Shown: piece after piece, positions 47,433 to 57,500 of the stretch
Numbering within the stretch: the first letter of the stretch is position 1
Layout of the letters: each line of letters begins with the position of its first letter
Assembly (NCBI RefSeq): GCF_012844345.1
Contig: NZ_CP051625.1
Span: 3,534,001 to 3,598,000, forward strand
Direction of reading: 5' to 3'
DNA: 64,000 nucleotides
From: Pseudomonas sp. gcc21
GTDB lineage: Bacteria; Pseudomonadota; Gammaproteobacteria; Pseudomonadales; Pseudomonadaceae
Notes under the pieces: generated by a model
Database searches by the model: none
Told to the model about the DNA's origin: nothing
The model's input: the letters and a program-made list of their open reading frames with translations, nothing else
Position numbers and translations under genes: made by a program

Positions 47433-47885
47433 ATGAGTCTTTTACACTCTTCCAGGCCGCTTACTGTGTATGGACCCGCAATGGCTCTGGGTGTCGTGCT
47501 TTCATGGATTCATGGGCTGATCGAGAAAGCAGCTATTCCGGTGGTATTGTGGGGGATGGCCAATACCAATATTAGTTCTGACTGGCAGTTTGTTGCAGAG
47601 TTGGCAATCAATTTCCTGGTCCCTTTTTATTGCTTCGGCTTGGCTTCACTCTTACTTCTTTTTATTGTTCGTAATTTCGACGTTTCTAGATCCATTAAGC
47701 TGTCATCGGTAGCATTGCTAATGGCCGAAATAGCGCATTATTGGGGCTCGATTAAAGCCGCTTTTTTCGTATCGCAGGCGATCATTCCTCCGATGTTCCC
47801 CGTTTTCGTAGTTATCAGTGTGGTCGCAACGATTACTGCTTTTTATTTGGCGAGATTTATCGTCCTTCGCACAGTTGAACTATGA
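47433..47885 (+). CDS. Four-helix membrane protein, unknown
   Basis: 150 residues with four predicted membrane helices. ATG 47433 follows AAGGGA. I do not recognise a family. It lies between two direct 103-bp duplicated blocks and just upstream of the PAAR gene, so it could be a passenger gene or a membrane immunity-like protein; neither is shown. Confidence 0.75.
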   Translation: MSLLHSSRPLTVYGPAMALGVVLSWIHGLIEKAAIPVVLWGMANTNISSDWQFVAELAINFLVPFYCFGLASLLLLFIVRNFDVSRSIKLSSVALLMAEIAHYWGSIKAAFFVSQAIIPPMFPVFVVISVVATITAFYLARFIVLRTVEL

Positions 47886-47903
47886 ACAATGCGGAAAAAG
47901 AGA

Positions 47904-48006
47904 AGTTGGGGACAGGTGAACATTAATTCAGATAAACCTTCATCTGACCCAGTTTGTTACGCAGGTATCAGTCGCGTGGCGCGCAATTGGCTAGGATGCC
48001 TCGTTC
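47904..48006 (+). repeat. 103-bp block with palindrome R4, upstream of PAAR gene
   Basis: Palindrome R4 (47904-47954, arms slightly decayed to AGTTGGGGACAGGTGAA) and the likely native PAAR upstream region. The parent of the block at 47147. Confidence 0.88.
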
Positions 48007-48046
48007 GGCACTGGTCGGATTGAAACAACAAGGAGCGTTGGCATAG

Positions 48047-48961
48047 ATGCACAGCATAGGGATAGGCTCGAAAACCTCTACCGGAGGCGCCGTTATCGAA
48101 GGCAACGGTGGTGTCATGTTTGATGGGCTGGTCGCCAGCTCCGTCGGCCATAAAGCCACCTGTCCGGCCTGCAAAAAAGGCATCGGCCCCATCGTCGCAG
48201 TCGGTCCCCGCACCGTGGACCTGCCAGCAGGTCCGGCCGCCAGAGCGGGTGATTATGTGGCTTGTGGTTGCTCGCCCGGTGCTAACGTACTGGTGGCGCC
48301 TGGGTCGATCAGTATCGACAACGGTTCAGCCTCTAATCAAGTTGCTGCATATCTCGACCATGCTCAGCACCGTGGTCATTCCAGCATTGCTCCTAGGGAT
48401 ACGAAGACATCGCTGACACCGCCACCCCAATCAATAGAAAACACTAGGACTCTGGTGCAGCAGAGCAGCGAGAAGTTGTCTGATCAGGCATTCGCTGAGG
48501 ATTACCAGAATGAGAATGAGAGCGTAGAGAGCGCCAGCGAAGAGGAGCGTTGGAAGCTGATAGGGTCTATTGACGCGGGAGGTGGGCGTGTTGAAAAAAG
48601 CATCGCTTTAGACGCCGGACAGGACATAAAACTGCAGGCACATAGCATTACGCTGGGACTGGAAGGGTTCTATGTCGATGTGAAGCCGCATCCCTTGGAT
48701 GAGTCCGGGGAACTGGCAAGTACCGCTGATGCGTTGAATGTCGTTGTGCCGCCTATGGGCCGCTTCGATGGTATCTACCAGCTGGCAGACGACGGCAATA
48801 TGCGGCGTAGCTTTACTGCAGGCTTTGGAACCGGGATGAATCTTGAGTTTCAGGCTCCCTACGTAAATGCCAACGGTTTTCGTTGGTTCATCAAGATACC
48901 GCCGCAGGAACAGATTCATCAAAACTCTGCGGGCTACAGGATAGATATCTATGGTCGGTAA
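48047..48961 (+). CDS. PAAR-domain protein with C-terminal extension
   Basis: 304 residues. The first about 90 residues form a PAAR fold (GGAVIEGNGGVMFDGL, the Cys-rich KATCPACKKG, then VACGCSPGANVLVAPGS), which caps the VgrG spike in type VI secretion. A low-complexity linker (about 100-165) is followed by a 140-residue domain I do not recognise (starting WKLIGSIDAGGGRVEK) that could be the effector or adaptor. No VgrG or T6SS genes are in the window. Overlaps the next gene by 11 bases. Confidence 0.88.
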   Translation: MHSIGIGSKTSTGGAVIEGNGGVMFDGLVASSVGHKATCPACKKGIGPIVAVGPRTVDLPAGPAARAGDYVACGCSPGANVLVAPGSISIDNGSASNQVAAYLDHAQHRGHSSIAPRDTKTSLTPPPQSIENTRTLVQQSSEKLSDQAFAEDYQNENESVESASEEERWKLIGSIDAGGGRVEKSIALDAGQDIKLQAHSITLGLEGFYVDVKPHPLDESGELASTADALNVVVPPMGRFDGIYQLADDGNMRRSFTAGFGTGMNLEFQAPYVNANGFRWFIKIPPQEQIHQNSAGYRIDIYGR

Positions 48962-49403
48962 GGCCGCCGTTACTGTGATACTGCTCGCGCTTCTTGCTAC
49001 GGGTCTATTTTTCTTTTCTGACGCCGCCGATGAGCCGCTCTATTCAAGACAGGACTGTATACAGAAAGTGGTGTTTGACTGGGGCGACCGAAGCTCAACA
49101 GAAATCGAAGAAGTCATATCCGAAATGGCTGATGCACTCCGTATTGACTGGACGAAAAAGGATCCTAACGTCACAACAAACATTCCTGATTTTTCGTTTC
49201 CATACGCGCAAAGGAACGAATGGTATTTACAGTATCGTGAAGGCTGTGAACAGAAGCGAACCCAGACCGTTGAACTTATCGAGCGAGTGCTAGCCCCCTC
49301 CATATCCGAAATGCCGGGCTACATGATCACTGACGAGCAGGTCACTCCCTCCCCGAAAACAATCGACGTGAGGGGGGAGCAGTGGAAGGACGACGGTTAT
49401 TAA
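48951..49403 (+). CDS. Membrane-anchored protein downstream of PAAR
   Basis: 150 residues with an N-terminal membrane helix or uncleaved signal (VTVILLALLATGLFFF), then a hydrophilic region with two cysteines (DCIQK, EGCEQK). No recognised family. Tight overlap with the PAAR gene suggests a partner, possibly an immunity or accessory protein for the effector domain, but that is inference. Confidence 0.8.
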   Translation: MVGKAAVTVILLALLATGLFFFSDAADEPLYSRQDCIQKVVFDWGDRSSTEIEEVISEMADALRIDWTKKDPNVTTNIPDFSFPYAQRNEWYLQYREGCEQKRTQTVELIERVLAPSISEMPGYMITDEQVTPSPKTIDVRGEQWKDDGY

Positions 49404-49430
49404 TGGAGAATCGGGGCAAAATCGGGTCAA

Positions 49431-49479
49431 AATTGGGGTCAGATGAACGTTAATCAGAAGCCGTCATCTGAACCCGATT
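49431..49479 (+). repeat. Palindromic repeat R5
   Basis: AATTGGGGTCAGATGAACGTTAATC with a slightly decayed inverse half (TCATCTGAACCCGATT). Lies just downstream of the Hsp70-like gene's 3' end, near where the duplicated fragment was copied from. Confidence 0.85.
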
Positions 49480-49523
49480 TATTCCTCCTTTCTTTCCCAC
49501 GAAACCTGCCCGAATCGTTTTGC

Positions 49524-51056
49524 TCATTGCGTCGAAGCTAGCTCGGAGGAGGGCCGGTTCACCAGTGAGCGCTGCATGGCGGCGTGTAAGGCCAAGCCGC
49601 CCACGACACCCAGGGATGCGTCGCCATGGACCAATTTGCTATCAGGGAAGTGCTCGCGCACTGCTTCAGCGATGTAGGGTGCGCGAGACATGCCCCCGGT
49701 GAGAAATACTGCGGGGGTTCGGCCGGCGGTCTCTTGGCTTACTTGACGCAACAGGTCAGAGAATGAACGTTGGAAGGCTTCGTACCCTTGTTCGAGGTGC
49801 GAACGGTCTGCAGTAGCCCGCAGGTCAGGCTCGATATAGTCGAGCGTCACCGCCGCCTTGGTTTCTGTGCTCAGTGCGATCTTGAGTCGCTCGACATCCT
49901 GGTTAAGCCGAATGGCCACGCCATTACGCTGCAAGGTACGCAGGCGGCTCGTAAACGGTTCTGGTACACCGTCCAGTCGCGTCTTGCGAAAATCCAGCTG
50001 CCGATTCAGATCGCTGACCATGGCGGCGTTGACATAGACAGGGGCCAGTAGGCGGCAATTGTCCTTGCCGAATTTCGGCATCACGGCCATCAGGGAGAGT
50101 CCCAGGTCAACATCGGTGCCTCCTTTGCCCATTCCCCAGGTCGCTTCGATTTGCGGCTCGTTGGCGACGCCGCCGATGACGCCAAGTGCGATGTCGGTGG
50201 TACCGCCCCCGACATCTACAACGACAACCTCATGCGCAGCAGCTGACTGGGCGTGATAATTGATCGCCGCCGCTGCCGGCTCGGCTAGAAACTCTACCGC
50301 GTCAAAGCCGGCTTGCGTCGCCGCTTCGCGCAGCAAAGCAATGGCTTGTTTGCTTCCGGCGTCGCCCATTGAGCTTCGAAACGTGACGGGGCGACCGATC
50401 GTAGCTTCAGTCACCTCGACTCCTAGTTGAGAGCTTGCTGCCTGGCGGACGTGGCGCAATACATTCGCCACGATACGTACGATTGCAATGCGTTGCGGCT
50501 CGCCCAACTTGTACCCGAGAAGAGATTTCGGAGACTGGATCAATCGGCCGGCTTCGTATGCAAAGAATTCCTCTATAGCCGCTTCGCCGAATACTGCCGA
50601 TTCGTCCACTGTTATCGAGCGCTCGCGGCCTGCTGTGATTTGGTCCTGGACCCACTGACGGCGGATCGCTGCAACCGCAGCGGTTTTCAGTGCTTCATCT
50701 GACTGGAGCACCGGCTGGTTCAATGCTGAAAGCGCCACTTCGGTCTGTCGGCGTGCGGCTTCGTCTGAGATATCACCGTCGCGCGCCTGCTTTCGATAGG
50801 TCACTCGAATCTGGCTCGCCCTTTGCTCGTATTCTTTCAACCTGGCGCGATAGCTACTCTTCTCACTCCTGACGATGTTCGCGACCTCCAGCTCGTAGAC
50901 TGATTCATCGAACTGGCTCATGTCGACAGGCGTTTCGGGAATGAACACCACCGTGCGGAATTGGCTGTCGCCATGGAAGCTAATGTGCTCGATAGCGCCC
51001 TCTACGACAGCGGCTGCAGCCGTATAGCTTGTTCCAAAGTCAATTCCAATTCGCAT
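49524..51056 (-). CDS. Hsp70 family chaperone (YegD-like)
   Basis: 510 residues with the Hsp70 ATPase motifs: phosphate-1 GIDFGTSYTAAA near residue 3, VVDVGGGTTDIAL near residue 277 and the adenosine motif FLTGGMSRAPYIAEAV near residue 455. The substrate-binding domain of DnaK is absent, as in YegD proteins. Its last about 98 codons are duplicated at 45881. Function as a specialised chaperone is inferred from the family. Confidence 0.9.
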   Translation of the reverse strand: MRIGIDFGTSYTAAAAVVEGAIEHISFHGDSQFRTVVFIPETPVDMSQFDESVYELEVANIVRSEKSSYRARLKEYEQRASQIRVTYRKQARDGDISDEAARRQTEVALSALNQPVLQSDEALKTAAVAAIRRQWVQDQITAGRERSITVDESAVFGEAAIEEFFAYEAGRLIQSPKSLLGYKLGEPQRIAIVRIVANVLRHVRQAASSQLGVEVTEATIGRPVTFRSSMGDAGSKQAIALLREAATQAGFDAVEFLAEPAAAAINYHAQSAAAHEVVVVDVGGGTTDIALGVIGGVANEPQIEATWGMGKGGTDVDLGLSLMAVMPKFGKDNCRLLAPVYVNAAMVSDLNRQLDFRKTRLDGVPEPFTSRLRTLQRNGVAIRLNQDVERLKIALSTETKAAVTLDYIEPDLRATADRSHLEQGYEAFQRSFSDLLRQVSQETAGRTPAVFLTGGMSRAPYIAEAVREHFPDSKLVHGDASLGVVGGLALHAAMQRSLVNRPSSELASTQ

Positions 51057-51402
51057 CTACGCATCCCATCAGTACTGGTGTTCGGTGACCGCGGCCCGAA
51101 CGGATGGTTCGGTGCGGAAAAAAGTTTATGCCATCGGGCGGTAGGAAAAGCCAGTCAGAAACCAGCGTTACATACCGACGCAACCACGTGAGGCCCGTGG
51201 CCGCGCAAGACACGTCCTGTGATTTCTGCGGTTGGTCTATTGCGGGCTTTTTGCTTACATTCGAAAGTGGGGTCTTCGAAATTGGGCTCAGATGAACATT
51301 AATCGAGAAATCTTCATCTGACCCCAAATTCCTGAGCGTCGTTTTTGGTATGGCTGCAGCTCATCCGAACTGTTTGCAGCCGGCCCTGTCAGCCGTCGAC
51401 TG
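51057..51402. other. Gene-free stretch holding repeat R6
   Basis: About 346 bases upstream of the Hsp70-like gene. Apart from repeat R6, I see only a possible promoter region near 51080-51120. No coding frame resembles a known protein. Confidence 0.6.
51280..51330 (+). repeat. Palindromic repeat R6
   Basis: AATTGGGCTCAGATGAACATTAATC and its inverse, 51 bp with two extra bases. Together with R5 it brackets the Hsp70-like gene. Confidence 0.85.
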
Positions 51403-53118
51403 CTACTCGAGCCGTATCCGGTAGACCTCGGCCAGGGAGATGGTGCCCTTGCGCGCTAGTTCCAGGGCACCTTCGGTCAGTGGGCGCATGCCGTCCCGGC
51501 GGGCCTGCTCTTCGATATCCTGCGCCGCGACATTGGCCTTGATCAAGCGGCGCACTCCTTGAGTCACTTCCAGCAGTTCGTATACGGCGATACGCCCGGC
51601 AAAGCCGCGATTGTCGCATCGGGCGCAGCCTTTACCGACGCTGAAACGCTCGTTACTGCACAGTCCCAGACTTTCACGAACGTGGTCAGGTACCGCTTCA
51701 TCGACCAGGCAGTGCGGGCAGTTGCGTCGCGCCAGGCGTTGCGCGAGGACGCCTGTCAGGGCGGCGTTGACCAGGTAGGGAGGGATGCCGATTTCCAGCA
51801 GTCGCGTCACGGAGCTGGCGGCGCTGTTGGTATGCAGGGTGCTGAGTACCAGGTGCCCGGTCAGCGCGCTTTCGCTGGCCATGACAGCGGTTTCCTGATC
51901 GCGGATCTCGCCGACCATGATCACGTCCGGGTCGTGGCGCAATATGTGCCGCAGGGCGCGGGCAAAGGTGTAGCCAATGGAGGCGTTCACCTGGATCTGG
52001 CGAATGCCTTCAATCTGGAATTCCACAGGGTCTTCCACGGTGATGATGTTCACGCCGCTCTTGCGGATATCGTTGATCGCGGCGTACAGGGTGGTGCTCT
52101 TGCCGCAACCGGTGGGGCCGGTGACCAGCACTATGCCCTGGTTGAGGCTGACCAGCCGCAGAAAGCGTGCGGCATCGGTGTCGCTGAAACCCAGCTGCTC
52201 AAGGCTTCGCAGGCTCTGCCCGGTATCCAGAATACGCATCACCACGCTTTCGCCATGCACCGTCGGCATGATCGACAGGCGCAGGTCGACGGTGCGTCCG
52301 GCGATTTTGACCATGTAGCGGCCATCCTGTGGCAGTCGCCGTTCGGCTATGTTCATGCCGCCAATGATCTTGATCCGGCTGACGATGGCCGGCAGGGTGG
52401 AGCGCTTGATATGCCGCACATCCTGCAGCAGGCCGTCGATGCGCAGCTGTACCACCACATCCTTCTCACCGGGCCGCAGGTGAATATCCGAAGCGCGACG
52501 GTTAATGGCGTCTTCTACCAGATTGTCGACAAAGCGCACGGTGGGTTTATGCTCAGCCAGTGCCTTGATCTGTTCCAGGGACAGGGCAGGGTCGTCTTTT
52601 TCGTCCTCTGGCAGGGTTTCGACTGTAACCGAGCCATAGTGCTCGTTGATGGCACGTTCGATCGAGCGGGCATCGGCGTAGACAGCGTCCACCGGCTTGC
52701 CGGCAATGAAACTGAGCAGGTGCAGCAGTTCGTGCTGGGTGGGGTCGGCGCAGGCGACGATGAGGAAGTCGTTGTGCTCCATTAGCGGCATCACCTTGCA
52801 CTCCCGGGCGACCTGCTCGGGAAGGCTGCGCAATTGGTCGAGGTCGAAGTCGAAGGTATCCAGGTCCACCTCTGCCACGTTCAACTGTTCGGCAATCGCT
52901 TGTTGTAGCTGTGCAGGCTGGATGATGCCCATCGAGAGCAGAATGGCTCCGAGCCGACCGGATTCGGGTGTCTCGTGCTGCAGCGTAAGGGCCGCATCCA
53001 GCTGCGTGGAGCTGATCAACTTATGTTGCAGCAGGATCTCGCCGAGCCGTTGCTCGGGCAGCTCCGAACCATGTCGCTTCAAATGGTTTGCAAGCTGTGT
53101 CTTGTCAGTTACCAGCAT
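51403..53118 (-). CDS. GspE/PilB-type secretion ATPase with MshEN domain
   Basis: 571 residues: N-terminal MshEN-like domain (about residues 15-150), linker, then the secretion ATPase with Walker A TGPTGCGKSTTLYAA and the box EDPVEFQIEGIRQIQVNA, and Walker B region MVGEIRDQET. The zinc-like tetracysteine CPHC/CARC near the C-terminus is present. ATG 53118 follows GGAG. No pilin, secretin or other T2SS/T4P genes are nearby, so it may serve a remote system. Confidence 0.9.
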   Translation of the reverse strand: MLVTDKTQLANHLKRHGSELPEQRLGEILLQHKLISSTQLDAALTLQHETPESGRLGAILLSMGIIQPAQLQQAIAEQLNVAEVDLDTFDFDLDQLRSLPEQVARECKVMPLMEHNDFLIVACADPTQHELLHLLSFIAGKPVDAVYADARSIERAINEHYGSVTVETLPEDEKDDPALSLEQIKALAEHKPTVRFVDNLVEDAINRRASDIHLRPGEKDVVVQLRIDGLLQDVRHIKRSTLPAIVSRIKIIGGMNIAERRLPQDGRYMVKIAGRTVDLRLSIMPTVHGESVVMRILDTGQSLRSLEQLGFSDTDAARFLRLVSLNQGIVLVTGPTGCGKSTTLYAAINDIRKSGVNIITVEDPVEFQIEGIRQIQVNASIGYTFARALRHILRHDPDVIMVGEIRDQETAVMASESALTGHLVLSTLHTNSAASSVTRLLEIGIPPYLVNAALTGVLAQRLARRNCPHCLVDEAVPDHVRESLGLCSNERFSVGKGCARCDNRGFAGRIAVYELLEVTQGVRRLIKANVAAQDIEEQARRDGMRPLTEGALELARKGTISLAEVYRIRLE

Positions 53119-53449
53119 GACGACTCCACAGGGATGGTGATTGGCAGATTGCAGCCCGGCAGATGGGCTGCGCTCCGGGATACCCATGCAAACTCCACTA
53201 GCGTAGGCATGATGGTGATTTGATCTTACGGCGTTCTGGCAAGAAGCGGCTTGATCTAGATCAGAATCGGCGTCGTAATGTCGCATGGCCATTACGTGGA
53301 CGGGCGCGACATGGTTACAATGACCGCGATTGCAGGCACTGAGTGCGACAGTTATGCGAGGCTGACGAAGTGCGCTTCGAAGCGCTCTCGCAGTAGGACT
53401 TGTTTTCTATGCATTAGTGATTTTTACGATAATTCAAAGGGAGTATTGA
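53119..53449. other. Gene-free stretch with exact palindrome
   Basis: About 330 bases between divergent genes. Contains the perfect palindrome GCGCTTCGAAGCGC at 53372-53385, a possible operator or hairpin. Otherwise nothing recognisable. Confidence 0.5.
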
Positions 53450-53878
53450 ATGAACAGGATGAAATTGATGGCAGTGGCCCTGGCCGCAGGGCTGGCCGGG
53501 TGCTCAGCAACAACTTCTTTCCAATCCAGTCCGTCGGACTTGTCATTGCGCGTGAACGAAGGCTCTCCGCTGAATCTTGCGCAATCGCATACCTATCCAA
53601 CCACAAGTTTCGGGCAGTACAAGTTCAAGGCTGAGCAGCCTGGGCAGGACCCCATGTACGGTATCTTGCCGCTGAAGTTCAATGGCGGGTATCTGGCGGC
53701 GGATATCCTGTTTTTTGCGCCAGCACTTTTTTTCAATCTGCGAGAGGTCTTCCCGCATTACCAGATAGATGCAGAGAAGCAGGAGATTCGTTACAGGAAA
53801 AAGCCGTCTGAAGCCTGGTCTGTCTACAGGCCAACCCCCGACGAGATACAGCACGCCAAAACATACTTTAGTAAGTAA
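53450..53878 (+). CDS. Small lipoprotein
   Basis: 142 residues with a lipoprotein signal (lipobox LAGC at residue 15-18). The mature part has a hydrophobic segment (AADILFFAPALFFNL near residue 85) and a basic C-terminal end. I do not recognise a family. ATG 53450 follows AAAGGGAG. Confidence 0.82.
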   Translation: MNRMKLMAVALAAGLAGCSATTSFQSSPSDLSLRVNEGSPLNLAQSHTYPTTSFGQYKFKAEQPGQDPMYGILPLKFNGGYLAADILFFAPALFFNLREVFPHYQIDAEKQEIRYRKKPSEAWSVYRPTPDEIQHAKTYFSK

Positions 53879-54011
53879 CGTTTCTAGCAGAAATCGGGCT
53901 CGCGGAAGTTGGCCAAAATCGCTGATTTTCCGCGGCTTGTGCCCGCCACCGCACGACCTTGTCAGGGGTGACAACATGACCATCGCCACCATCATCACGG
54001 CGGGTGCGCCG

Positions 54012-54383
54012 CTATAACCCCAGATACTCTGCTATCAAAAACGCCTCACCCTTGCCCTCGTGCTTGCCGAAATAACTGACCGGCTCGCGGGCATCGTCTT
54101 CTATATAACCCACCTCGCAATCGATGCCATATTGTTCGGCCAGGCTGTTGAACAGGTTTACGGGCAAATTGAGGTGAATGTTCTTCTTCACCTGCTGGCT
54201 GATTCCGAGCTGCCAGTCTTCGCAATCGTCGCTCTCGCATTCGTTGATCAGCGTGACATGGTTGGCTGCGTTGGCCTCAACGTACGCCTGCAAAGCCGCT
54301 TGCAGCTCTGGCAGGCTCTGCCTCAGTTTCTTCTCGCGCTTTTCTTCAAGGCGGTCGCAGGCGATCAGCAGGTATATAAGCAT
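54012..54383 (-). CDS. Small acidic hypothetical protein
   Basis: 123 residues from ATG 54383: MLIYLLIACDRLEEKREKK then an Asp/Glu-rich region (INECESDDCEDW). Longer starts reach into a decayed copy of the palindromic repeat and give non-protein-like sequence. No recognised family. Confidence 0.65.
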   Translation of the reverse strand: MLIYLLIACDRLEEKREKKLRQSLPELQAALQAYVEANAANHVTLINECESDDCEDWQLGISQQVKKNIHLNLPVNLFNSLAEQYGIDCEVGYIEDDAREPVSYFGKHEGKGEAFLIAEYLGL

Positions 54384-54463
54384 TGGGATTTCCGGATTGA
54401 ATGTAGCGGCGATTTTAGCATAGGGGTCTGGTTTCCAGTGCTGATGGGCCTTGAGCCTGAAAA

Positions 54464-54510
54464 AAAGGGCCAGATGCACATGGATTAGAAACCGTCCGCT
54501 GACACCGATT
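54464..54510 (+). repeat. Decayed copy R7 of the palindromic repeat
   Basis: GGGCCAGATGCACATGGATTAGAAACC then GTCCGCTGACACCGATT: the plan of the R family is recognisable but many bases differ. Marks the right edge of the repeat-rich zone. Confidence 0.55.
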
Positions 54511-54552
54511 TGTTCCGCGTCGCATCTCGGCAAGTTTTGCACTACGAGAAAC

Positions 54553-57500
54553 TCACGCCTGTTTCTGCTCGCGTGCCGAAATGGTCTGTAATGGTAGAAG
54601 ATCCATGACATCGCAAAACAACGCTCGATTCTTCCAGTCGTTTCTGTCACCTATCACGTAGAGGCGTCGCTTGGCGCGCGTTGCCGCTACATTCAGAAGG
54701 TTTGGCTCCGAAACTGCCCAGTTGCGGGCTCCCGAGCCAGCCGTATTACCGCCTAGCACCAAAATTACGACAGGCGCTTCCTTGCCCTGCATGGTATGGA
54801 TTGTGCCGGAGATCATCTTGTCGCGGAGCATGCGCTTGAGATTCTCTTGGACGGCTTTGAAGGGGGTGATGACTGAAATATCTTTGGCTTTCACGCCATT
54901 CTGATGCAGCAGTGAAAGCAATTCCTGAAGGGCTTTGCCTTCGGCAGGCACCCAGTTGTCCTGCGACGTTCCGCTGGCATGAATCCATCCTGTCGGGAGA
55001 CCGGCAGGTGTTTCCTTGTCGGGGCGTGGTGCAAGCGTTCCATACACCATCGCGCCATCATAGGCGATGCGATTGGCTAACGCGTGCATGGGCTTGTCGC
55101 AGCGGCGGTGCACGACCAGCGGCAATCCTACCCATGTCTTGTTGTCAGCAGGGCCCGCCATTCGCCCCCAACGGGTGGCTTCATCGGCCAGCGTCTGCGC
55201 GGATTGTCGATTGGGGAGCCAGTGTGTTTCGACCTGATAGCGCGTGCGCATATGTTCCAGTACGGCGTCGGAAACGGTGACGATTGGCTTGAGTTGCAGG
55301 GGGTCGCCCACCAGCAATGCGCGCCGGGATCGCCACAGTGCGCCGACCGCAGCTTGGGGTGAAGCCTGGCCGGCCTCGTCCACCAGTAGCCAGCCAATCT
55401 CGCCGGCTTCCAGCGAGCCGAATGAGCGCGCAAACGACGCGAAGGTACTGCTTAATACCGGTACCACCATGAACAGCGATGCCCAGGCCGAGCGAATAGC
55501 ATCGCGCGAAAAGCCTTTGTAGCGTGCGCCAGTCAGCATCCCGTTGATGAGGAAGAGGTTGGAGCGCATCCTTGACGCTTCCAATTCAAAGAATACTCGA
55601 TGAAGCTTAAGCGCCTGAATGAATACGCGGGCACGTGCTTGGCGCCAGCCTTCAATCTGCCAAGGCTCGGCCAGTTCGATGGCATCGCCGCGACCGATAG
55701 CGCCGCCTTGCAGCCAAGCAAGCAGGTGATCGGCTTGGCCGTCCCTTGCCATGTGTATGGCTTCTTGCGTTTGCGCTTGGCACTGGCCGCGCAAACGCTC
55801 AAGTGCACATTGCATTTCGGCGCGTTGCTTTTCCAAACTCTCACGCGAGGCATCCAGTTGCTTTGTGAGGCGTTCTATACGTCTGAACTCGGATTTGGCT
55901 AAGTCGTGCTGGCCTTCAAGTCGTTTCTGCTTCGCATACCACTCTCGCTGCGCGCGCCACAAACTGGAGATTTTCGCCCAAAATCCTGGCTTGTCTGCAT
56001 GATGCTCTTCAAGTGCATCCAAGTACTGTTTGAGCGCCATACCGGCAGGACGGCTCTCCTCCGAATCCAGGCGGAAGAGTTGATCGGTCGCATCGGCCAG
56101 CTTCTTCTCGATAACGTCTAGCGCTTCAGACTGCTTCGCAATTTGCGTTCTTGTGTTATCGAGAGATTGAATCGATTCGCGGATGCGACTGGCAGAAGCA
56201 CCTCTCTTGCGCGCCTCTGTTTTTGCCGCTTCGTAATCGGCGATGGCTTGCTGCCACAAGGCTTGGCGTTGTTCCGAAGAACGACCCGAATTAGCCTCGA
56301 CGCGTGTACCGAGCCATCCGATAAAGCCTTTCGGCCCTGCTTCCTTGTCCGAAGGTGCATCCGCATGCTCCTCGCCTGCACTAGGATTTTCCTCTGTCAT
56401 AGAGGCCGCAGAAGACAAGGCATTCATAACATCATCAATTTCGGCATCGAACTCGGCCTCATCAATGGCCCCAGGGTCCTCCTTGTCCTCGTTACCGTAC
56501 GGGCGCTGCCCATAGAAGTAGCGGTCCACAAATTTGGTTCGCCGCGCTTTGCTGCCCAGCGCGCCAGAAATCAACCCCCACGCAGGCTTCCCGGTAACCA
56601 GTTCGCCCAGCTCGGCAAAATACTCCGCCTCGGGCAGCCAGCTTTCGTCGATCTTGTCGCGCTGGGGTAATTCGAGCGTGACGTTTTCTACCGCTCCGTT
56701 ATTAGACGAAGCGACGACGATCTCGAAGCCATACAGCGCTGGATTGAGTTTGAAGCAAGTCTGTTGCTTGCCGGCATCATTGGCAGCTTCGCGTCCGTTA
56801 TTGACGAACCCGTCGGAGGCACGGCGTAGCTTGGAAAGTGCATCGGCCCGGCTGGTCACGATAGCGGCAATCAAGTCCCTTAGCAGTGTCGTCTTGCCTG
56901 TGCCCGGGGGGCCATTGATGCCTAACAACCCCTGGGAATCGCCAAGCGTGGCCAAGATCGTATTGACGGCTAGCTGCTGGGAATGCACCAGTCCTAGATG
57001 CCGCTCCGACGGCCAGCAGCCCATGGCGTAGGCGTCTGGCATCAGACGTTTGATGAGTTGCAGCGATGCGCGGTCATCGTCTACATGCAGCCGCTCGCAC
57101 GTATCGTGCCGGCGCAGATAGTGATTCAGCGGTTCGCTTTTCCCGCTATTGGCGATGCTGCCGGCGACGGTGGCAAGATCATCGAGCAGAAAACTATTGA
57201 GCGGATCGTCTTCTGACTCTCGCTTATTGGGGTTGACAGGCTGGGAGCGGAATCGAAACATCTGGCCATCCATGTCGTCAAAGAAACTCGCTACGCCAAT
57301 GTACGTGAGAATCCAGCGGGTCAGCTCACGCAGCGCCTCCCCGGATACTTGGCCCACGAATAGCTCTTTCGCTCGATCGCCGATCGCTCGTTGATCGTCC
57401 TCGAAACCACTGGTCCAATCTTTCCCCGCCAAAACGCGCCCCAGAAACCATGCTTCGCTGGAGAGCACAAAACTGTCATCGACCAACTGGCCGGCCATGG

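Noticed and set aside
48047..49403. Complete type VI secretion locus
   Set aside because: Only the PAAR tip is present; no VgrG, Hcp, TssB/C or ClpV genes occur in the window.
53278..53634. 118-residue frame overlapping the lipoprotein start
   Set aside because: It overlaps the clear lipoprotein gene in another frame and has no family features.
45827..54510. CRISPR array
   Set aside because: The repeats are palindromic, irregularly spaced by hundreds to thousands of bases, in both orientations, with no spacers or cas genes.
54384..54650. Longer 5' extension of the acidic hypothetical gene
   Set aside because: The extension crosses a decayed palindromic repeat and the helicase gene end, so the ATG at 54383 is more likely.
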